In this document: one piece after another, positions 14,597 through 18,467 of the stretch | Layout: each line of letters begins with the position of its first letter | Position numbering within the stretch: the first letter of the stretch is position 1 | Assembly (NCBI GenBank): GCA_042091035.1 | Contig: JBELIG010000049.1 | Coordinates: 1-18,467 of the forward strand | DNA: 18,467 nt | Direction: 5' to 3' | Source of the DNA: AM-2324 sp042091035 | GTDB lineage: Bacteria > Bacteroidota > Bacteroidia > Chitinophagales > Saprospiraceae | The notes under the pieces: generated by a model | Told to the model about the DNA's origin: nothing | What the model saw: the letters and a program-made list of their open reading frames with translations, nothing else | Databases searched by the model: none | Program-made: the position numbers and the translations under genes

Positions 14597-15113
14597 TCAT
14601 CTGAATTAATAGATCTGAATATGATAGATGAATTAGATTTTCATCTTCAACTTCAAGATATTCCATATAATGATCACATTGCTCTTTCAGGCTATTTTGA
14701 TCTGGATAATCCGCACATTCCATAGCTTCTATCTCCATAAAAGCACCTAATCCTTCCACCTGATCAATATGAAACTTCACATTACCTATATAATAGATCT
14801 CCCGCTTCTTGTCAACAACAACTTTCTTTCCGAGAGCCATATTTAAGGTGTTCAACAAATCCTCACTATGATTATCTGCCTTAAACAAGCTTACCAAAGA
14901 TGTCTTTGGACCACTTATATTTGGCCTTTCATAATAGATTAAATGTTTTTCAATACTACCCTGCCTCAATTTTAATCGACCCTTTGGAACATTAAAATAC
15001 GTATCGATTTGATGATCTGTGCCTACAGATTTTGGATCTTTAGCTAACAAAAGTGCTCTCAATCTATCTGCTGAATCTATTCTAGCCTTGATCTCAACGT
15101 TTATGAATGCCAT
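14583..15113 (-). CDS. CYTH-domain protein (CyaB/ThTPase-type triphosphate tunnel fold)
   Basis: A 176-aa protein with the CYTH layout of alternating charged strands. It has the N-terminal NVEIKARI (5-12), HQIDTYFNVPKGRLKLRQG (34-52), a Lys/Arg-bearing middle, and VEGLGAFMEIEA (119-130) near the end. CYTH enzymes hydrolyse or cyclise triphosphates (class IV adenylate cyclase, thiamine triphosphatase, polyphosphatase) using metal ions held by acidic residues. The ExExK motif appears as N-V-E-I-K, so the first Glu is replaced, as in some CyaB-like members. It overlaps the mevalonate-kinase-like gene by 14 bases and probably shares its transcript. Substrate unknown. Confidence 0.82.
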   Translation of the reverse strand: MAFINVEIKARIDSADRLRALLLAKDPKSVGTDHQIDTYFNVPKGRLKLRQGSIEKHLIYYERPNISGPKTSLVSLFKADNHSEDLLNTLNMALGKKVVVDKKREIYYIGNVKFHIDQVEGLGAFMEIEAMECADYPDQNSLKEQCDHYMEYLEVEDENLIHLSYSDLLIQMNEGK

Positions 15114-15181
15114 TGGTTCTCAATTTTTTAAATTAATTTGGATTGTAGTCCAGTTTATTTTTTCCTAAAACTCCTTTTTAT

Positions 15182-15189
15182 TAGTTTTG
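15182..15189 (+). promoter_or_regulatory. -7 promoter element (TAGTTTTG) for the DUF3127 gene
   Basis: Fits TAnnTTTG and lies 25 bases before the ATG at 15214, the same offset as the tatA element (1518-1525 to 1551). The 100-base divergent interval (15114-15213) also must hold the promoter of the CYTH gene, but no clear match is seen for that. Confidence 0.45.
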
Positions 15190-15213
15190 TTAAAAGTATA
15201 AAAAAGAACCAGA

Positions 15214-15576
15214 ATGGCATTTGAAGTTATAGGCAAATTGCACAAGAAATTTGATGCAGAAGAAAAATCATCTTCATTCAAAGTTAGAAACTTTGTAATC
15301 GTTACAAAAGATGGCGAATACGAACAATTCATAAATTTCCAATTGACACAGGATAAATGTGATATCGTTGATAAATTTGAAGAAGGAAGCGAGATAAAAG
15401 TTCATTTCAACCTTAGGGGTAGGGAATGGCAAGGTAAATATTTCACCAATCTACAAGCTTGGAGAATAGAAGGAGACACAAGTGCAGCTGTTGCTGATGC
15501 TCCTGATGATCCTTTTCCAAACATGGATGACGCTCCATTAGCAGAGGAAGATCAAAATGATGATTTACCATTTTAA
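15214..15576 (+). CDS. DUF3127 protein with OB-like core and SSB-like acidic C-terminal tip
   Basis: A 120-aa protein of the DUF3127 family, widespread in Bacteroidota. The core (2-87) starts AFEVIGKLHKKFDAEEKSSS and contains the family signature FNLRGREWQGKYFTNLQAW (65-83). A flexible acidic tail (94-120, rich in Asp/Ala/Pro) ends in DDLPF, nearly identical to the C-terminal tip of single-stranded DNA-binding protein (DDIPF), which docks SSB partners. A role on single-stranded nucleic acid is therefore plausible but is inferred. It is transcribed alone, with a good -7 element and a very strong terminator. Confidence 0.85.
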   Translation: MAFEVIGKLHKKFDAEEKSSSFKVRNFVIVTKDGEYEQFINFQLTQDKCDIVDKFEEGSEIKVHFNLRGREWQGKYFTNLQAWRIEGDTSAAVADAPDDPFPNMDDAPLAEEDQNDDLPF

Positions 15577-15617
15577 ATAAAAAAAGCTCAGGCAATGCCT
15601 GAGCTTTTTTTATTTAA
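15573..15617. terminator. Strong bidirectional hairpin terminator overlapping both stop codons (DUF3127 / bcp)
   Basis: A perfect stem of about 21 bp. The left arm runs TTAAATAAAAAAAGCTCAGGC (shown from 15573), with the GC-rich part AGCTCAGGC at 15585-15593, pairing with GCCTGAGCT at 15597-15605, loop AAT at 15594-15596. The flanking A and T runs serve either strand. The TAA of the DUF3127 gene (15574-15576) and the TAA of bcp (15610-15612 on the minus strand) both lie inside the stem. Confidence 0.95.
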
Positions 15618-16062
15618 GGATTTGATTTGCATGTTCCTTGGTCTTCACTTTTGTGATAACCTCTTCGATCAAGCCATCAGAACCAATGAGAAAAGTGGTT
15701 CTATAAACGCCTTCAAATTCTCTGCCCATAAACTTCTTAAGTCCCCAGCAGCCAAAGTCCTTTATGACTTTCAAGTCTGTATCAGCAATTAAACTAAATG
15801 GCAATTCAAATTTAGCAATGAAATTTTGATGCTTCTTTTCAGAATCTGGACTTACACCCAAAAGTGAATAACCCTTTGCCTTTAATGCATCAAAATTATC
15901 TCTTAGATCACAGACCTCTGCCGTACAACCTGGTGTATTATCCTTCGGATAAAAAAACAGAACCAACTTCTTCCCTGCATAATCAGCAGAACTAACAGTT
16001 GAGCCATCTTCAATGAGGGCGCTAAACTCTGGTGCTTTATCTCCTGCTTTAAGGTGTGTCAT
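15610..16062 (-). CDS. bcp: Thioredoxin-dependent peroxiredoxin (Bcp/PrxQ)
   Basis: A 150-aa PrxQ-type peroxiredoxin that reduces hydrogen and organic peroxides in the cytoplasm using thioredoxin. Motifs: LVLFFYPKDNTPGCTAEVC (33-51) with peroxidatic Cys46 and resolving Cys51 five residues later on the same helix, as in atypical 2-Cys Bcp; GVSPDS (69-74); and YRTTFLIGSDG (119-129) near the C-terminus. Length is typical (about 150). The ATG at 16062 is two bases after the end of the M23 gene, so the two are likely one operon. Confidence 0.96.
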   Translation of the reverse strand: MTHLKAGDKAPEFSALIEDGSTVSSADYAGKKLVLFFYPKDNTPGCTAEVCDLRDNFDALKAKGYSLLGVSPDSEKKHQNFIAKFELPFSLIADTDLKVIKDFGCWGLKKFMGREFEGVYRTTFLIGSDGLIEEVITKVKTKEHANQILK

Positions 16063-16064
16063 AT

Positions 16065-17783
16065 CTATTTTATAAATTCTTTTTCAAAGGTGGCAATATT
16101 ACCACTTAAATCTTCTACTACTAAACGTAATTTATGCTTACCCGGTTTAATAGTCCCATCAAATTGATGCGTTATAGTTTTGTATTTTTGGTCATAATTA
16201 AAAAGAATCCATTGACCATCTACTTCTCCTCTAAAACTTAAAACTCCGGCACTTCTGGTCATCGGTATATTATCATCAATCACAAATCTAAATTTAGATC
16301 GTCGTCTAGAATCATAACGAAATCCAATTGATCGTATCGTCGGTTTTATAGTATCCATAAAAATGGCATAATCGCCAAAACCCCAAACTGTTGCTTTTAC
16401 AAAATCACCTTCTAAAGCCCCACCTACTCGCCTGACTCGTCCATTCTTATCACAATGCCCTATGAATAGTCTCGCTCTATCCTGATCTGATAACAGACTC
16501 GGATCTTTGATTCTCAGGGCAATATTTATTGGCCTATGCAAGGGTACAAGTTTGGAATGTAGCTTCAAAACATCGGAATAATAACCTGCTGATCGATCAC
16601 TTACAAGATCAATATGAACCAATTCATCCAGATAGAGACTATTCTCAGGGAAGTAAACCTCAAAATCATCTCTTACTATTAAGTTAGGATGATTATGAAA
16701 TAGATAATAATTATGTAATTCAGCTTTAGGCTTAATCTTTTTGACTTTTTCTTTCACAAAAAACTCCAAGGTAGATGTATTACCATTTATATCAGCAACC
16801 TTTAAAACCACGGCTCGCACTTGGTTCAAATTACGCACAAAACCATCTCCTTCTGCTCCTCTGTACATATCAAGCTTGTTACCAGGAAGCTTAAACAAAC
16901 GATTATAGTATGATCGTTTAAAAAGCCACTCTTTGTAATCAAGATGGGCATTTAAATATCGGGAATCCTTTTTAGGTATGGCATCCAGAGAGAAAGAAAA
17001 ATGTGTATCTCCATCAAGATCCATCTGCATGGCATAAACTCCGTTTTTATTGTGAGACTCACTATGCCTATCATACGCTTTTAAGGCTAAGCCCCAAAAC
17101 ATACTTTCAGTATTCAATGTATCTCCATTAATTCTATACCCTGTTTTTGTTTTACTAAGCTTATATGGCTTCGATGAAACCACCTTATTATCTTCGTCAA
17201 ATTCATACAGTTTCAAGGTATACAACATTGGTGCTACAGCATCCTGAATAGACAAGCCAAACAATAATGGGTTCATCTGTTTGTTACTGGAAGTTTCTCT
17301 TATTTCAAAATGTAAATGAGCCCCATGAGAAGATCCTGAATTTCCCATTTTCCCAATAAAATCTCCTTGATCAACAGGAAACATATCTGGCTCTAGCTCA
17401 ATAAGCTGACTAAAACGTTCCTGATCATATTGTTGTGCTTTCACATAATCCTCAACAGCATCCGAAAAGGAATTCATATGGCCGTAAACCGTAGTAAAGC
17501 CATTTGGGTGTTTTATATAAAGAGCATTTCCATAACCATTAGGCTTTACACTGATTTTGCAAATGTAACCAGCTCCAGCACTGTATAACTTATCTCCAGT
17601 TACACCGTATTCAGATTTAATATCTAAACCACCATGAAAATGATTGGACCTCAGTTCTCCAAAGGTACCAGAGAGACGGACGGTATGCTTTACTGGCCAA
17701 TTAAAATAATCTTTAGGTAGATTATCCGCCTTTATAAAGCTGAAAAGGCAAAGAAAAAATAAGACGAGATATATACGAGACAT
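16065..17783 (-). CDS. Secreted M23-family metallopeptidase with long C-terminal region
   Basis: A 572-aa protein with a signal peptide (1-19, cut near KAD). The LytM/M23 zinc peptidase domain occupies about 30-175: HFHGGLDI supplies His50 and Asp54, and HLHFEIRE supplies His156 and His158; VYGHM and GNSGSSHGAHLH are also canonical. These residues suggest an active enzyme that cuts peptidoglycan cross-bridges, in the periplasm or at the outer surface. The remaining ~390 residues look like several beta-rich modules (one near 340-425 with ELVHIDLVSDRS, one near 470-570 ending KLRLVVEDLSGNIATFEKE, an Ig-like style). Such a long C-terminal extension is seen in Bacteroidota M23 proteins. Coupled to bcp by a 2-base gap. 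Confidence 0.9.
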   Translation of the reverse strand: MSRIYLVLFFLCLFSFIKADNLPKDYFNWPVKHTVRLSGTFGELRSNHFHGGLDIKSEYGVTGDKLYSAGAGYICKISVKPNGYGNALYIKHPNGFTTVYGHMNSFSDAVEDYVKAQQYDQERFSQLIELEPDMFPVDQGDFIGKMGNSGSSHGAHLHFEIRETSSNKQMNPLLFGLSIQDAVAPMLYTLKLYEFDEDNKVVSSKPYKLSKTKTGYRINGDTLNTESMFWGLALKAYDRHSESHNKNGVYAMQMDLDGDTHFSFSLDAIPKKDSRYLNAHLDYKEWLFKRSYYNRLFKLPGNKLDMYRGAEGDGFVRNLNQVRAVVLKVADINGNTSTLEFFVKEKVKKIKPKAELHNYYLFHNHPNLIVRDDFEVYFPENSLYLDELVHIDLVSDRSAGYYSDVLKLHSKLVPLHRPINIALRIKDPSLLSDQDRARLFIGHCDKNGRVRRVGGALEGDFVKATVWGFGDYAIFMDTIKPTIRSIGFRYDSRRRSKFRFVIDDNIPMTRSAGVLSFRGEVDGQWILFNYDQKYKTITHQFDGTIKPGKHKLRLVVEDLSGNIATFEKEFIK

Positions 17784-17880
17784 GTATTTTAATAAGGATA
17801 ATAAAACATAAAAGGCTACAAGCTTTAAGCCCTAATTCAAAGAATATAAAAAGTAATCTAAAACTAAAGATGTGCTAAAT

Positions 17881-18467
17881 CTAAATATTTTTTTTGGGCA
17901 ATTCTGTATTTAAAATGTCCTTCCAATTACCAAGATGAGTTCCTTCACCTGCATTACGCCCCAAAACAACCTGAAACTCTACTAAGCTTATAGCCTTTGC
18001 TCCAAGTGAACCTAAGTGATCTGTTTCCTGCTGACAATCAACTAATTCGTAGTTCAATTCCCCCAATCGCTTAACCAATGAAATAAATCCAAATTTTGAT
18101 GCATTGGGCGCAAGTGCAAACATCGATTCGCCAAAAAATATTTTTCCTAATGCAATACCATAAAGCCCTCCAACTAATTCATCCCCTTTCCAAACTTCGA
18201 CAGAATGTGCCAATCCTGATTTATGCAAACCTATATAAGCGGCACGCATCTCATCTGTTATCCAAGTCCCAAGATCACCTTGCCCAGCTCTTTTTACCTT
18301 TGCACAATTATCAATAACCTGCTCAAAAGCAGTATCGAAAGTAACAATGTACTTTTTTTGATTAAAATATGGCCGCATACTCTTTGAGACCTTCAAGTCT
18401 TTGGGAAGAAGTACAAATCTTGGATCAGGTGACCACCAAAGGATTGGATCTCCAGGATTATACCAAG
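17881..18467 (-). CDS. aat: Leucyl/phenylalanyl-tRNA-protein transferase, N-terminus cut by window edge
   Basis: The open frame continues to the right edge. It begins, in the visible part, with WYNPGDPILWWSPDPRFVL, the diagnostic N-terminal segment of Aat, and goes on through GTWITDEMRAAYIGLHKSGLA, VGGLYGIALGKIFFGESMF and LVDCQQETDHLGSLGA, all conserved. Aat adds Leu or Phe from its aminoacyl-tRNA to proteins with N-terminal Lys or Arg, marking them for ClpS/ClpAP (N-degron pathway). A shorter frame starting at the TTG near 18396 would miss the conserved segment and is not the true start. About 195 residues are present of an expected ~215-235. Confidence 0.95.
   Translation of the reverse strand, partial: WYNPGDPILWWSPDPRFVLLPKDLKVSKSMRPYFNQKKYIVTFDTAFEQVIDNCAKVKRAGQGDLGTWITDEMRAAYIGLHKSGLAHSVEVWKGDELVGGLYGIALGKIFFGESMFALAPNASKFGFISLVKRLGELNYELVDCQQETDHLGSLGAKAISLVEFQVVLGRNAGEGTHLGNWKDILNTELPKKNI

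Noticed and set aside
1..18467. CRISPR arrays, insertion sequences, prophage or integrative-element ends
   Set aside because: No regularly spaced repeats, transposase or integrase motifs, or terminal repeats were seen; base composition looks even along the window.

Overview
The window is AT-rich and looks like a chromosomal segment from a marine- or soil-type Bacteroidota, most likely of the Cytophagales sort. Supporting signs are several TAnnTTTG-type -7 promoter elements, a DUF3127 single-strand-binding-like protein, a membrane-bound AraC-type regulator, a double-glycine leader peptide of the Bacteroidota type, and a GHMP kinase of mevalonate-kinase type. It is draft sequence: one run of 100 N lies at 4821-4920. 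The bases on its two sides are an identical 55-mer, so the gap is almost certainly artificial.

Layout, left to right. (1) 1-1800: a flippase-like membrane protein cut by the left edge (-), then ruvC (+) and a lone tatA (+), closed by a strong two-way terminator. (2) 1801-3714: a membrane-anchored GH73 glucosaminidase (-), divergent from a 7-TM AraC-type regulator (+) whose DNA-binding domain looks eroded. The promoter region between them carries two palindromes of related sequence. (3) 3876-9139: a tight five-gene operon (+) for a LolA-like periplasmic carrier, two LolC/E-type permeases, a LolD-type ATPase and an outer-membrane beta-barrel. This reads as one envelope-spanning lipid or lipoprotein transport path and is the most coherent system in the window. 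(4) 9136-10263: a GT4 glycosyltransferase (-), ending convergently on the barrel gene with shared stop codons. (5) 10398-11921: a 507-residue helical protein of unknown function (+). (6) 11934-13345 (-): a TrpF-like protein lacking the catalytic Cys, then RecX, then a 74-residue peptide with a double-glycine leader. (7) 13386-13715: an alkyltransferase-like (ATL) DNA-repair protein with Ala in place of the reactive Cys (+). (8) 13712-15113 (-): a CYTH-domain protein overlapping a mevalonate-kinase-like GHMP kinase. (9) 15214-15576: a DUF3127 protein with an SSB-like acidic DDLPF tail (+), ending in a perfect two-way hairpin terminator shared with bcp. (10) 15610-18467 (-): bcp/PrxQ and a secreted M23 peptidase in an operon, then aat (Leu/Phe-tRNA-protein transferase) cut by the right edge.

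Themes: envelope building and remodelling (GH73, M23, the Lol-like operon, GT4, TatA) mixed with DNA repair and recombination (RuvC, RecX, ATL, the SSB-like protein). Three proteins keep a known fold but have lost or altered a defining residue or region: the TrpF-like protein, the ATL protein and the AraC regulator's HTH. There are no rRNA genes, convincing tRNA genes, insertion sequences or CRISPR arrays. No gene-free stretch exceeds 300 bases; the longest are 3715-3875 and 1394-1550.
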